Shown here one piece after another: positions 11,054-23,349 of a stretch of DNA of 64,000 bases. A program made the position numbers and the translations under genes. Source of the stretch: Marsupella aquatica (taxonomy: Eukaryota > Marchantiophyta); the NCBI GenBank assembly GCA_973895155.1, contig OZ316893.1:18414001-18478000 (forward strand), in the 5' to 3' direction. The notes beneath the pieces were generated by a model, which was not told where the DNA came from, did not search any database, and was given only the letters and a program-made list of their open reading frames with translations. Each line of letters starts with the position of its first letter. Position 1 is the stretch's first letter.

Positions 11054-11255
11054 CTCTAGTTGATAACTTTCTCCGATATCACTTTCATCCTCTTGCGAAA
11101 GCTAAAGTGTGTGTGGACCTTCCTTGTAGAATCTCTTTTTCTTTGCTTTGGACAATATGATGTCCTACACATCTCTTCTCAGACTGCCAAAGAATTCCTC
11201 ATTAGAGAAACCCTTCACTGCTTGTCTCCAAAACTTGTTGGCAATCTCTTGCGGA

Positions 11256-12060
11256 TCAAGTTCCATCTCTACCTCTCGGCTCAACATCCATCCCTGGTCT
11301 TTTTCTGCTTGCTGACAGTGGTTTGTCAGAATCCTTTGAACTTGCCACAGTACTTGGACTAGGATCGTGATTCATTGGATCTTTCTCTTCAAACCGTACT
11401 TCCTTTCTTCTAAGCGGTCTCTTGACGGCTTCCACTCGTTGTTGTTTCTCTCTAGATTGAACTTCCTCTTGTGACTGCGAATCACTCTTCCTCTTTTCAT
11501 CAACCATGGCTTCCCATGCAGCTCCAACTTCTGCTGTGATTGAAGTTATGAGTACTGGTGCATCCCAGCCAGTCTTTTGCCGCAAATGCTCCGCCAATCT
11601 TCTCTTCTCAACTTCACCTAGCTTCTTCTCGCATATTGTCTCACTTTGAGCATTGTAGACATTGGGCTCGAACGCAGCGGTAACCATTGCTGACTCCCTT
11701 TCTCTCAAATGCTTCTCCACCAAAGCTTTCATTCCTCCTTTGTTGTTGTTCAATGGCACAGGTTCACCAGTATCATAGAAAGCAATCTTCTTCATGCCTG
11801 GTTCACCAACAAACTTGATCATTTGCTTACGGAGCGCCATAGACAGCTCTGTGCATTCTCACTTGGTATGATCTTTGCTATCACACCACATACATGAATA
11901 GATTCTGCTCTTGCTAGAGCTTCCTCTTTCATGAGCATCCTCTTGAATGACTTGTTGTCCAAGCACTTTAGTGGTCAGGATTTTTAATCCTTTCATCAAC
12001 TTGGACAACTCGTCCACCGCATTCTCCTTCTTCTCAACTCCAGATGTTTTGATGTGAACT
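11256..12060 (-). pseudogene. gag: Gag C-terminal / zinc-knuckle region of the Ty3/gypsy element
   Basis: Just upstream of the open frame 11840-11256 the minus strand reads CMWCDSKDHTK, a stop, then EC: a CX2CX4HX4C zinc knuckle whose fourth spacer carries a nonsense codon. After it come a conserved block with KIAFYDTGEPVPLNNNKGGM and a charged linker rich in Glu, Lys and Arg. The knuckle binds nucleic acid in gag proteins. The position between gag and protease fits. Confidence 0.7.
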
Positions 12061-12066
12061 TCACTG

Positions 12067-12112
12067 CCTCGGACTAGTGCCCTTGCTATCCTCGGACTAG
12101 TGCCCTTGCTAT
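12067..12112. repeat. 23-bp tandem duplication in gag
   Basis: Two identical 23-bp units lie head to tail (12067-12089 and 12090-12112). The length is not a multiple of three, so the duplication shifts the gag frame. Confidence 0.9.
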
Positions 12113-12778
12113 AGCCTCATCATCCAACTCTCTTTGCCTTTGTCGTTGGCTTACCCAAAGAACTGCATTTTCAATCTGCTCCCATGTAGCTTTCCCAAAT
12201 CGTTGAGGATGTAGTATGTCAAGTGCATACTCAAACTCATCTCGCAATTTGCTATCTGCAGATCTCAAAAAATATGTAGCTTTCTGTAGCTTGATTATCT
12301 CAGCTTCAGTAATTGAAAGCTGATTAATCTTCTTGTTGAACTCCTTCAACAACTCTTGCGGCCCCAAGTTCTTGTTACCCTCATTGATCCAATCCAAGAA
12401 CGTGGCTTGTGTCATCTGGTCCGCATCTTGTAGAAGAAATTCCTCCTTCATCCTTTGCGTGAATGTTTCCCACGCATTCTCTCCTTCGGCCTCCTTGCTC
12501 AATGTCTCTACCACCTTCTTGATTTCTGGCTCCATCAGTGTTGGGAACTTCATGATTGCGGTCTCCTCATCAAGGTCGTGGAGCTTGACTTCTCTCCAAT
12601 ACATCTTCAGATATTTTGTTACATCCTTCCCGTCAAATTCCCCTTCATGATCCACCATTGCACGCAAACACTTGGTGATTTGGCTTGCTCGTACACTCTT
12701 CTTCTCTTTCTCTTCTTCTTGGGCTTTCATCGCCCGCATAGCACTCATGACAATTTGTGCAATCTCTTTGGGCCCCAT
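12086..12778 (-). pseudogene. gag: Gag (capsid-like) of the Ty3/gypsy element
   Basis: The 230-residue frame begins MGPKEIAQIVMSAM, close behind the primer-binding site. It is helical and charged, with WREVKLHDLDEETAIMKFP and WETFTQRMKEEFL-type blocks as in Ty3/gypsy gag (retrotransposon gag domain). It ends early because of a 23-bp tandem duplication at 12067-12112 that shifts the frame before the zinc knuckle. Confidence 0.8.
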
Positions 12779-12830
12779 CTTGCCCTCATTCTCTCTAACT
12801 ATTCTCTCTACTAATTAGCACAAGCCTTGA

Positions 12831-12852
12831 GATTTCCCCAGTATGGTCGCCA
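12831..12852 (-). other. Primer-binding site of the Ty3/gypsy element
   Basis: The minus strand reads TGGCGACCATACTGGGG and five further bases, the TGGCGAC...TGGGGA form seen as tRNA primer-binding sites in Ty3/gypsy elements. It follows a 4-nt spacer (TAAG) after a GGACA end, and gag starts about 50 nt downstream. The tRNA used is not assigned. Confidence 0.65.
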
Positions 12853-12856
12853 CTTA

Positions 12857-14150
12857 TGTCCTAGGAATAGTGAGCTCTCAAGAACACGTCGGATGTCTGG
12901 CTGCATGTGCTAATTATGCTACTTATCACTTGTAAGAGACCTCATGCTTAGAACCAATTCCCTTGAGAGCCTTGTCCCCTCCCGGCCATTTCTCAAGTTC
13001 CTTGGGTTCCCTGTGTCTCTTGCGATTTTCTCCAGATAAGCTGGGTGGGAAGGGCGTACCCTTTTTCGCAAGGACTCCTAAGCACTTTTGGTACCAAGAG
13101 ACATGTGTGATCTACTCCAGATATTGGCAATAACACCAGAGTAGTCGGGGCCAGGCCCATACTTCACAAATCTCTCCTCCAAGTGATAATCTTCTCTATG
13201 TGCCTCTATCAACTCTCGGCTATGATCTCTCTTCTATTACACTATTATGAACACACTCACATCCCCATCTGTGCATCTATACAATATTAATGGATCCGAC
13301 GACGCGATAATTGCAGTGTATCCTTCTTCCCCAAACTTCAGTGTCAGAACCTGCCTAATATCTACCTTCCTCTTTACTATCAACTTAATGCTCACCGTAG
13401 AATGTAAATTCAAAATCTGTGGACTCTCATTCAAATCGATATTGACATTCATACTTCCTATATGCTTTCTAACTAAGAGAGGTTCAGCGGCAGAGCCATC
13501 CCTACTTGATCACAGGTTCGTGGACATTATATCTATGGTATTGGCGGCATAGCCGACCTTGCTAGATTCAAAGTTCCATCTTCAAGGTACTCGAGTGGTG
13601 GCAATGCCTTCCATGACCAAGAATCAAGAAACTTAGAATCCTTCCACCATAGAAACTGGCGGCATAGCCATTCCGTTAGTCCTAGAACCAATGTTCAAGC
13701 ATTTCTCCAATGCAAATGCACACAATATGCGCTCTATGCACTCTCTATCCTCACACTCATACACTTGAAATGCTGGAAAATGGACTCCCCTGGGAGGGCG
13801 AACCTCCCTATTATTTATAGTTGGAGCCAGGCCACGTTGGTCCCTTTACAAGAGTATCCTAGAAGATACTAGAATTAACTAGAACTTACTAGAACTTATC
13901 AGAACTTATTTTTTACCACGGTAAATTCTAGAACTCACTTTTTACCATGGTAAATTCTAGAACTTACCGGAATTTACCTTTTTACTATGGTAAATACAAG
14001 AAATTACTATTTACTAAGGTAGATTCTAGAAGTTATTGGAGTTTACCTTTTTACTATGGTAAATTCTAGAAGTTACTATTTACTATGGTAGATCTTGAAA
14101 ATTACCAAGATTTATAATTTTACTTGGTAAAACCCAAAATCTCCTTTTTA
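12857..14150 (-). mobile_element. 5' LTR region of the Ty3/gypsy element (outer end unresolved)
   Basis: On the minus strand the LTR would end ...GGACA at 12857, just before the primer-binding site. No coding sequence is visible. The outer part contains a minisatellite that would lie in U3. Because the 3' LTR has been lost there is no second copy to fix the outer border; 14150 is a guess based on the end of the minisatellite. Confidence 0.45.
13860..14130. repeat. Minisatellite built on TTTACCATGGTAAA
   Basis: At least six imperfect tandem units contain the palindrome TTTACCATGGTAAA or variants, alternating with TTCTAGAA and short TTACTAGAA-type spacers. It probably lies in the U3 part of the LTR. 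Confidence 0.8.
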
Positions 14151-14670
14151 CCACAAAAACCTCTACTTTTATATTTTCACACAAAACCAAGCTATTCTCC
14201 ATATAATCTAATTCCCTTACGACACCGCCCTCACTCACTTGCTCTCCAAGACAAAAGATGTCAGTCAGCAACCCTTTCCCTCTGAAAGCGCAGTCATTTT
14301 TCACTCCAATATGTTTCAACTTCCGGCAACCCAAATTATGGCATTCAAGAATGCCAGCACAACGGACTTTCGACACAGCCGGGCAATGAAACCTTGGCTT
14401 CAAATTTGCAGATGTAGTGACGAGTCTAGTCCAAGGATAGCCGTCCTTCTCTTGATCCATATCTTGGAGACCTCCTCCGCGCCTGACCCCCTCGACTAGA
14501 GGAAGTTCAAAAACAACGTTACCATTGTATGTTGATGGCAGACTCGAAACCTGACATTCATTCCATTGATTCCCTCTTCTAAATTGTGCAAGTTCACTTG
14601 CTCCACTGATATTGAGAAAAGCGTCATAAGCACTCGTCCGATACACTGTGGTCATGCTATCCCCAGTCAA
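14083..14670 (-). other. Open frame with CAGILECHNLGC motif, unrecognised
   Basis: A minus-strand frame of 195 codons. The middle reads FHCPAVSKVRCAGILEC and then HNLGC, a CxxxxxCxxxxC spacing that resembles small zinc-binding modules in transposase N-termini. I do not recognise the family. The last 30 residues run into the minisatellite and cannot be coding in the same sense. It may be a transposon fragment next to or inside the LTR. Low confidence that it is a real gene. Confidence 0.3.
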
Positions 14671-15119
14671 TGGTACAAATTACGGTTGACACCTGTACCG
14701 TTTTGTATGGATAAGATTATCCCTGTCGTGAAGGTTGTTCTTCGGGTTTTCCAAAATGTACAACTAGTGGTCTCTGCCAGGAGATTTATGTTATTCCTTC
14801 CATTGTACTGTCGATCAGTGTCGATATTCACTATCGTAACTGTGTAAGGCTTCGTCGGGAGTTCCTAACAGTTTGTATGGCTGTCCTATTTCTCCTAAAG
14901 GCGGTGCGGTGTGGACGTTTTTCACGCGTGCAACTGCTGCAGTCTCCGGACACGACCACTCTTCTTCGAAGGGGTTTATTTCATGGAGTCATCGTTGTCT
15001 CCAGAGAGTATTTCTTTGAGAGGATCATTTTAGTTGAGGGAGTCGACAAGGAGAGAAACCAGGCCAATAGCTAACAAGAAGGCGCTTGTAGTGGGCTTGA
15101 GACTCCTAGGCAACACAAG

Positions 15120-18100
15120 ATGGTGACGGCGGTAGATGTTGTGGCTCCTGTGTTTGATCTGAGCGCTTCAAAACCTTACACGGTTGTCATAAACCGTCAT
15201 CTTCACTCGTTCAGAGTGAATGAGTTTGGATTTGCATTGGCTCCCCCTTGAATTCCTCTTTGCCGGATGAGGAACATGCAGATTGTTTGGTCTTTGCAGA
15301 AGGATTCCACTGCAATAGACACATTTGAAGTCCAAGTTCAGGACGCAGGGTTACATCGAATTGGATGCGCCTCGCTTTTACGTTCAGGTGACAAACGAGG
15401 ATGGAGAAATCCAGATGTGTACCAATGCCATCTGCAAAACTTGGGATGATATTTGGGTGTTGCAGAACAAGGAGTTTGAACGCGAATGTGATTCTCATGT
15501 TTCTTCCCAGATCCTCAAGGACAAAATGTTCTATGTTTTTGATGGAAACCACCGATTGTATTCGTGGGGCCAACTGGCGAAAGAGCATCCGGACAATATT
15601 AAGTACCAATCCTTGAGTTGTCTGCAAGATTTTCAAGGGTGAAAAAAACTCTTTTGTTCAGATCGAGTCGGCAATGCACGCATTGAACAGGTGCGAGTTC
15701 TCAGGATAATATCTTTCTGAAATTCCTTTTTTACCATATCACTTTCAGCTAGCGATCTTGCTAACATGAGAATGTTGTGGCAAGTTAACTCAATGTCATG
15801 TAGAGAACTCCTGGGTTTTGGAGGCTGAACGCGTCCAGAAGATTGTGAACAATGACTTGTCCATTTACAAGGATATCATCAACGCTGAGAATTACAAACT
15901 TTTCCAGTAGAAGATGGCAAACGTGCGGAAGGCGGCCGGGTATTCGAAGAACACGACACTGGATGCCTGCACTTATATTCTATCCACTGCTAACATTGCA
16001 TCGCAGACCGAGGACCTGAAGAAGAAATTTTATCTTAAGGAAGCTCAAGGCGAGCCCCTCTCTAAGGCCTCACAAGACTTAGCAATGCGTGAGATGATGA
16101 AAGAACAACTCGTTGATTGGAATGTGAAAGTTCCAAAGATCGGTCCATTACTAAATCCAGAGTTTGGAGACTTTTTCAAGAAATGTGTCAAAATGCATAA
16201 CTACTGCAAGAATGAGAGAAAGGAGGCCCAGAGAACAGATGACAAAGGAAGGGGAAATGTTTCTTGTGGTCTTGATCGAGCTCGATTGTTCACTAATGTG
16301 ACCTCCCCCACAGCTCCGATGTACACTCCTAGAGGCACGGTGTCGTCCTAAGCTTCGGAATAAATTCTTTCATCCAGGTCAATTCTCAGATAGTGAGACT
16401 AAGCTTTGGCTTCATCGTTGGGCAGTGTGGGAGCAAGTTGAGTCAATTGCGTCTTCCCTCATGTCCAAAATTGTTGTTGAGGTTATGCCTACTGTCCCTG
16501 AGTCGAGGATCCTTACCTCTTTAGAGAAGATAAAAGCTTCGCTAATCCTTGACATTGAGGAGGATTTTGAGGATTTTCAAACTCGTGTGAAGACTCGTTT
16601 CTTCAAGCAGATTTGGCCCCCCAAGACAGGAGAGAAGATCGAGATTGCATTGTTTCAAAGGAGAGCAAAGAGATACACATATCAATTTTTTGTAGATAGA
16701 GAAGTAGCAGACAAATTCTACTGGTGGTCCTACCCAGCTTGCTTCTCCCCATGGATAGTAGGAGTTAAAGAGGACCCTACAGGTGATAAGTTTGGGGAAT
16801 ATTGTATGTTTCCTTGCGAGGGAAGTGATGCTCCAAGGAGATTGAGCGAGTGGGAGGTTCTTCACTGTCCATGGTATTTGGACTTGGACAAATGGTCTGT
16901 AACCTTTGACACTGCAGAGAAAGCAGCTCTTCACATGATCAATCGGGGATTCCTTCCGGAATCTTACATCTCGGAGTCCAGATTGGCACCCATTGACGCT
17001 GAAGTTGGTGGTTGCGAGGCAATGGAAAAGGCTTTTCTTGGTGTAGCTGCCATAGTGGATAGGAGTCAAGCTCAAAAGCCAAGAAAAGGAGCATTGAAGG
17101 ACACATCCAAAGATGGGTCCCAGATATTGGGAAAACCAAGTAAGTCTGTCAATATTTTGTTACTTTTTATTTTCAAGTCTGTATGTGTGTCGAATATATA
17201 GACACTAATGGCTTTTGTTTCACAGAGAGGAGGAAGGGTGCGGCTTTTGAGAGTTTGAAGAGTGGAGCAGATGATGGTGAGGAACCTCAGTCCCTAGATG
17301 TCAAAGTTACAACAGAGAGCGCAGTGGATTTAGGAAGTATAAAGCGTTTGAAACGGAAGCGAAATATCCAGATTCTTTCAGATTGGACGATGAAGAAGTT
17401 TCAGTTGCTCAAGGTGTTGCTCGGATGTGTGGTTTGAAGATGGATGGGCAGAGACATTTCCTCGCTTGCAGCAATTTGACCGACACTGCAAACTCAATCA
17501 ACGTAAATAAAGTGAGGCCATCTTGGATGGGAGATGGAGATGGAGATCGATGGATTACTGGGATGTCGAAGCGTGGAGTGCCCGAACCCTATCGTAATTA
17601 ATGGAAAGCCTTATGCTGGGATTGAATCACATTTGGGATTCATTTCTCTTCCAACTGGGCATAGAACACGCGTTACAGACAAAGAGGTCCCATCTTGGAA
17701 TGTTTGGAGCGAGAAACTGCCGTATTATTTTTCTAGAGTGATGAGACCAATGCTTTCAGACGACGGATATGTTGTTGTGCTGCACAGCTCGGATTTCAAT
17801 CACATGAGGCGAATATTTACTGCAGTCGAGCAAAAAAACAAATTCAAACAAGCATGTTCAGCTATATATTGTTTTGTTGTCTACCCCATTATGGAGAGCA
17901 GATATGGATATCGAGGTAATTATCCCTTCAACTTTTGGAGATGTTTTATACTAGCAATGTCGCTAACAAAATGTTAATTTTCCACTCCTCAACATGATCA
18001 GTTTACCTATTATTTTTCCATTTTTTTACTCAGTTAATGCTAGCGAGCTCGCTAACAAAGTTTTCAATATTTCTAAAGGATTATGGTTCTTTGTTCAGGT

Positions 18101-19651
18101 GTGCACTCTCATATTAGACATTTTTTGTCATGTGGAATTTAATGCTAAGATTCCTAAAGATCCAGCGTATGTTCCTTTGATGTCTTCGGAAGATTGTCGT
18201 GCGAGAGTGCATGGTTATCATCGCCCATCACCATGCCCTGTGCACGCCCGCTAGGATATTATGGTAGTTTAGGTTCATCATTTAGAGGCCATATAGGCAA
18301 GCTATAATAGATATGCTTGGTGTTCTCTAAGCAAGCATTCTCCTCTTAGTAGCACTTTGGGCAATGTTCTTGTAGCAAACCCTGGTTATTCTCAAAGCAA
18401 ATAGTCTTTGTTAGGAGCACTCCAGAGCCAACATACTTAGATTGCTCATTGCACATTCACTTCAGTTCTTCTTATGTCTTAGCTTTAGCATTGCAAGCAC
18501 TTGGCTATGGCAGCACACTCCATGGCACCTCCACACATTTGAGGATTGGCTGTGACTCTTTAGATGCTCCCAGCACATCATGGCATGCTGCTGGTTTTCT
18601 TATGTACTACTCACTCTACATGCTACATACGTATTACTATACAGGGGTCCACTTTCATGCCCCAACATTTCTTCATCTTGGTGTTAATGGACAACCATGT
18701 ATCATCTTTCTGGTTTTCTATTTTGTTGGGTTACTTGGATGCATATGATACATGTCTCGATATCTTATGCTACCAACTCTATATGTCACGACAAGATGCA
18801 AGACATAAGTCAATGTTGAGTGTTTGTTACCCTAAGACTGACCCATGTCCAGCAGCGGCTGTTGCTGGATCAAAAAGGATTTCAATTGGGTTCATGCAAG
18901 TCGTGATGGAATTCCTCACAAAGCCCAAAGACATAGTCCTTGACTGGACTGTGTGTGACGGGAGCTCGTTTTTTGCTAGAGAATACCCCGGGAGGTTTGT
19001 TGTCGGTGTTGAGAACAGGGACATTCTCCATTCCTGTGCTCAAAAAGGTTTAAACAGTGTTCTTGAGAGGCACTCGAGCAAGGCAAAGATGATTAAGGAT
19101 CAGGCAGCCAAGGGTAATCAAGACGCTGGGTCGGATGATGAGTTCACAATTCCAGGAGATGAACAGGCTGGGCCTTCAAGCGAGAAAGACAAATTCAACC
19201 TGGAGTAAAGTACTCGGCCTATTCTAATGTCAAACTCCCTATTTGGTTTCTGTTGTTTTCTTCATTTTGTTGCTCTTTGTCAACTGATGCCGGTGGTTGC
19301 TTCAGTGATAGGAGGGTGGATTGGTTTTCTGAGGAGAGATTTCGTCTTTGGAAGGAAGTCCAGGAATCCATTGTGGTTACTCTCGAGAAGCCTTTTACTC
19401 TTTCGTGCTATGCTGAGACATCGGCAAAGCAGGTTGATGAAGCTCCTGTGGTCTTGACTTGGGAGGCGAAAGGTCTTCGATCAATGAGAGGTGCTCAAAG
19501 ATATCTGGATTTTTCAAGGTTTATCAACAATGAGGCGGGGACAGTCCGTCAATATTTAGATGAGTCTACCGAGTCCACGGAGAGGGAGACCAGTAGCGAT
19601 CCTAGTAGTAGTGACATATCTGATGATTCAGAGGATGAAGTTTATGACTGA
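15120..19651 (+). pseudogene. Copy B: ParB-like / methylase-like gene, degenerate
   Basis: Paralogue of copy A with the same order and splice sites. Blocks: 15120-15690 (ATG at 15120; ParB-like DGNHRLYSW), 15804-17139 (middle domain), 17226-17915 (linker and SDDGYVVVLHSSD), 18099-19204 with a 599-bp LTR insert (FMQVVMEFLTKP, DIVLDWTVCDGSSFF, VVGVENRD), and 19306-19651 (last exon). The SAM-motif glycines are altered (TVCDGSS against TVGSGST in copy A). Frameshifts occur near 15245, 15325, 15625, 16305, 17400 and 17580, and a stop at the start of the middle domain. Without the LTR and its duplication the reading frame across 18194/18798 is continuous. The introns carry a palindrome different from that of copy A. 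Confidence 0.7.
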
Positions 19652-19979
19652 ACAAGTAGGAATTTGTAGGACTGGATGTACTGGTAGAAGTCGACTCTTA
19701 CAATTTTGCTGTGTTGGAGTTTTTTGGCAATCCACACTTTCAATGTAAAGAGGGATTATATTATGATGGAAGTGTCTACTTGTGGTGATCTTTTTTCGAA
19801 AAAACAATGTGTGTGGCTCAAGTATGGAATGGATATGACAATCATGCATGGTTTTTCCTTGTGATTTTCTTTTGATTACTGTAAGAGGTGGAAAACTGAG
19901 ATATTTTGGCATTGTTTTCATGGAATGTATTAGGACTTTGAAGGCCAAAAATGCCTTGCTAACAATACTGACTCGCTAG
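15749..19979. repeat. Dispersed palindromic word of copy B
   Basis: A second palindrome, CTAGCGAGCTCGCTAAC in its best form (18040-18056), recurs at 15749-15765 and 17951-17967 with changes in the centre, and as separated half-sites at 19955-19963 and 19972-19979. The first three are in introns 1 and 3 of copy B and the last is in the 3' flank. Introns 1 and 3 are also word-bearing in copy A. None is in an exon. Confidence 0.75.
18195..18793 (+). mobile_element. Solo LTR inside copy B
   Basis: 599 bp starting TGTCGTG and ending CACGACA, the usual TG...CA form with 7-bp inverted ends, flanked by the direct repeat AGAT at 18191-18194 and 18794-18797. Removing it with one AGAT restores the exon frame. 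No internal region is present, so it is a solo LTR. Confidence 0.85.
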
Positions 19980-20017
19980 AAAAATCTCCTGTTTCCTTGC
20001 ACCATACAATTCCTCCC

Positions 20018-20134
20018 ATGATGTGCTGGGAGCACCTAAAGAGTCATAGCCAGTCCTCAAATGTGTGGAGGTGCCATGGAGTGTGCTGCCATAGCCAAGT
20101 GCTTGCAAAGCTAAAGCTAAGACTCAAGAAGAAT
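20018..20134 (-). mobile_element. Inverted fragment of the same LTR family
   Basis: About 115 bp here is the reverse complement of 18466-18583 within the solo LTR, at roughly 94% identity by eye. It lies 1.4 kb away in the opposite orientation, just outside the end of copy B. Confidence 0.8.
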
Positions 20135-20149
20135 TCCATTCACAAACAC

Positions 20150-22290
20150 TTTTGCTACAATCAAAAGCTTTTAAATACACATCATTTTTATTTTTATTTA
20201 ACCTTTTTAAGGTTTTTCGGATTTACAACATTTTTGGAGTCTTCTAATCCACTCTTGTCAACTTTTCCTCAACTAGGGTCTTGACTCGGCTCAGTTCAGG
20301 TCTCATGGTCAAGTTTCAATCTTGAGGCCATCAATGGTTTCTCCTAGGCATTTTGAACATAATTTCAATCTCCGGTGGGCTTCTTTCATGTCTTCATTTC
20401 TCTTACTTTCTTCCTCTTGCCCTTCTTTCTCCCTCTTCTCGATTTTCCAGTCCCACAACAAAAAACATCTACGGCCAGAAGCCTCAAATCCCATGGCAGC
20501 GGACAGTTCCTGACTTAAATATTGTTTCAACTACCGGATTCCAGTCGCTGAATGAATGTAACTCAATCAACTTACAATCTTCCTTAAAACTCCACAACAT
20601 CAGATGCAAAAATCTGCAAGTAACCCACACTTCCAACTGGAACTTCTTAACCAATCTCATGAAAAGTTACTCCTTTTTGGTCCAAGACAAATAATTTAAA
20701 CCATTATTCCTGGCCTCAATTATCTCACTTCTTTCTGTTTTCTCAATGGTTTCTGTCCTCATGCTCTTCCTCGAGTTCTGAGCTTATCTCTCACCTACGT
20801 TTGCTTCACGCAAATCAGCACAATCAAGCACACCAAAATCTCCTATATCTCCTTGGCAGATCCACACTCCATCTCAATCGACTTTATGCCCTTTATCCTT
20901 AGCCTCGGATGAACACTTCAACACGATCACTACCTCTTGTCACCAGATCTCTTAGTTACTAGTAAGAAACGTGTTTCTTTTTCTCGGATCACTACAACAC
21001 CGACGACTCTTGCTTCAAACTCTTCTTCCTGAAATTTCTGATTACTCTCTCCCCTCTTCACACGATCAACAGCAACAACGTCCTTTACTTCTCAAACTTC
21101 ATTCAAACTCAGGTTTCTTCCAGTGTCATTCTCGAATTCAACCTCAATTCATGCCAAAGCTAAGCTGCATTTCTCCCTGAATCTCAATAGCGCGCTCGGC
21201 CTCTCCCTGAGATTCCCAAAATCAGCATCTTGTTTGTTTCAACAGAATCCTCCTTCAATCACGTCTGCCCGATTTCTGACTCTGCAGGTCAATCCTTGGC
21301 TCATTCTTTATATCCATTTTTACCATAGCCTTGCCCCCAGTTCACGTTCCTCCTTTGGATTACCTCTCGTTAATGCCAAATCCTCATTCTTCTTCTTTTT
21401 CCTTTCTCAGCGTTACCATGCCCCTTTGCTTTCATTTGCCTTAATTCTAACTCCAAAAAATTCACAACAACATCTAAGGCAACGTCAACTCTTTTGGCAC
21501 ATTTGTCGCCCGACTTGCATTACAGTCCTTGTCTCCTGTCGATACGCCTTGCTTCACCCGAAAAGCTCAATTCCAAACAATCACGCTCGGCAGCACTTTG
21601 CTTTTCCCTTTTGCTCCCTTCTTCCAAAAATCCAAGTAACTACACGACACACTCTCCCCATTCGGCCGTTTTTCTTATCTTTTTCATCCCCAAACCTCCG
21701 TCGCGCCTCCGCCTTCCTTTCCAAAAAAAACCCAAAGCTCAACACACACAACAATTCCCATGAAAATCCAAGCATTCCAATTCCTATCCAGTCTTCTGCT
21801 TTTGCCAGCTTCTCCTTGTTCACCCGAGAGACCTCCCAACAGCTTCAGCGTTTGGCAGCACGCGCCCTTGTCACACTCTCTCCAAATCTTCCATTCTATC
21901 GTGCTCCTCCGCCTTCTCTCAAGAACTCCCCGAACAAAATCATTCCTGCATTCACCACCACTCCCTGTCTTCTCTCACCTTTTTCTTTTCAAACTCTCCA
22001 GCGAGCTCCATCCTTTGCGTCAACTTCTCGCGAAATCCACTCTAACCTCCTCGCCTCAGTTTGAAAACTGCCCTTATGAACCGGGCGCTCCCAACTTGCC
22101 ACATGTCAATGGGAGAAAAAACCCTTCCAAAAGCCTCAAAAACCATAGCTATTTCTTTTCTCCTCTATTCCTCTTCTGTCTTATTATCTTTCAATTTCAA
22201 CTCAGCTTTGTTCTTTCTCTTCTCAACCAGAGATCTAATTCATCACAAGCTGAACTTAAAACAAGTCGACCTTGATTCAGCATACACAAC
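20150..22290 (-). repeat. R element copy 1 (minus)
   Basis: First of four copies of a repeat called R here. Read on the minus strand it is purine-biased for about 1.5 kb, has a conserved GACATGTGGCA...CATAAGG block (near 22070-22110), and then a short frame at 20530-20309 with CFLLWDWKIEKREKEG and LKLCSKCLGETID. Its plus strand is pyrimidine-rich and produces long Ser/Leu/Pro frames that are artefacts. The class is unknown; it could be a non-autonomous retroelement. It lies head to head with copy 2. Confidence 0.65.
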
Positions 22291-22619
22291 TTCATTCGTC
22301 AAATATTTTCCCCGATGACGCCGAAAGGCAAGCTATGGAGTTGAATGCATAGAAGAAGCATTGGCAGTTTCATATATCACAACGGAATAGTTAAGAATGA
22401 ATGAAAAACCTTAGCGATTAAGATTCGACAATGAAAGACTTTGCTGTCAGCCGAGTACAAACAGCAATGAAGATGACGAAGTTGAAGACCTGAGAGGATG
22501 TTGACGACTCCGTGAAGGAAGAAAAGTATATTTATGATATTAGCAAGGAAGTTTAGATTGGAGATATGGGTCACAGAATTTTTTTACACTTGATGTTTTG
22601 GAGCTTTAGTGGAGTATAT

Positions 22620-23083
22620 TGTCGTGCGCATACACATTGCTACACAACATACATCGCTTGTCACATACATCCAGACATAGTCACACTGCCACATCACAAA
22701 CACGAGAATGGAATACAAGTGGAACTCATGTCCACACATGTCCAAAACCCACAATAATCATCACAACAATTGGCACAACAATCCCGGTCAACAATACCCC
22801 ATCGATCCCGCACCGATCCGATCACACACGTATGTCAAGCCAACGCACCTTGCACTACTCAAGGAATCCACGTTGTACAAGCGGAGCTCACAGCTAGCAT
22901 AGCCACACTTGAGCTCCTCTCTCTCCAAGGTTCAACATTGAAAGATAACCTTTCAATGCCTCACAAGAGAACTACCCTCTCACACAAACCTAACAGAACT
23001 TTATCGGCTCATATAGCACACATACCAAACATACGGATCTAGATAGTACGATACACTCTAACACTACCTAGAATGGTGTGACA
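22620..23083 (+). mobile_element. Solo LTR inside R copy 2
   Basis: 464 bp from TGTCGTGCGCATACACA to CTAGAATGGTGTGACA, flanked by ATAT on both sides (22616-22619, 23084-23087). R copy 4 shows the uninterrupted site. Two more LTRs of this family lie at 32882 and 33265. Confidence 0.85.
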
Positions 23084-23166
23084 ATATGAAGTAAAAAAAT
23101 TGTTTTCTTTTGATGAGTGGAACCCGGTGATTGGATCAATTTCTAGATTAGGAACTGTCCGCTGCC

Positions 23167-23349
23167 ATGGGATTTGAAGATTCTGGCCGTAGATTTTTCT
23201 TGTTGTGGGATTGGAAAGTTGAAACGAAGAGGAAAGGAGGGCTTGAGAGAGAGACCCAAGAAGTGAAGAAGAGAAATGAAGATGAAAGGGAGGCTCGTCG
23301 GCGAGTGAGGCTATGTAGCAAGTTTCTGGGCAAAACAATTGATGACTGA
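23167..23349 (+). CDS. Conserved short frame of R copy 2 (FLLWDWK)
   Basis: A 60-codon frame from ATG, conserved in position and sequence with those at 20530-20309, 35461-35646 and 38575-38757. It starts MGFEDSGRRFFLLWDWK, continues with a basic/acidic helix and ends LCSKFLGKTIDD. It may be a real microprotein, or the conservation may only reflect recent common origin of the repeat. Confidence 0.35.
   Translation: MGFEDSGRRFFLLWDWKVETKRKGGLERETQEVKKRNEDEREARRRVRLCSKFLGKTIDD

Noticed and set aside
8982-12814. Plus-strand frames opposite the Ty3/gypsy element
   Set aside because: Shadows of the minus-strand gag-pol, which has clear RT and protease motifs.
21123-22275. Long plus-strand frames of 313 and 171 codons rich in Ser, Leu and Pro
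   Set aside because: They lie on the pyrimidine-rich strand of R copy 1; equivalent frames appear opposite purine-rich R copies 3 and 4 without sequence conservation.
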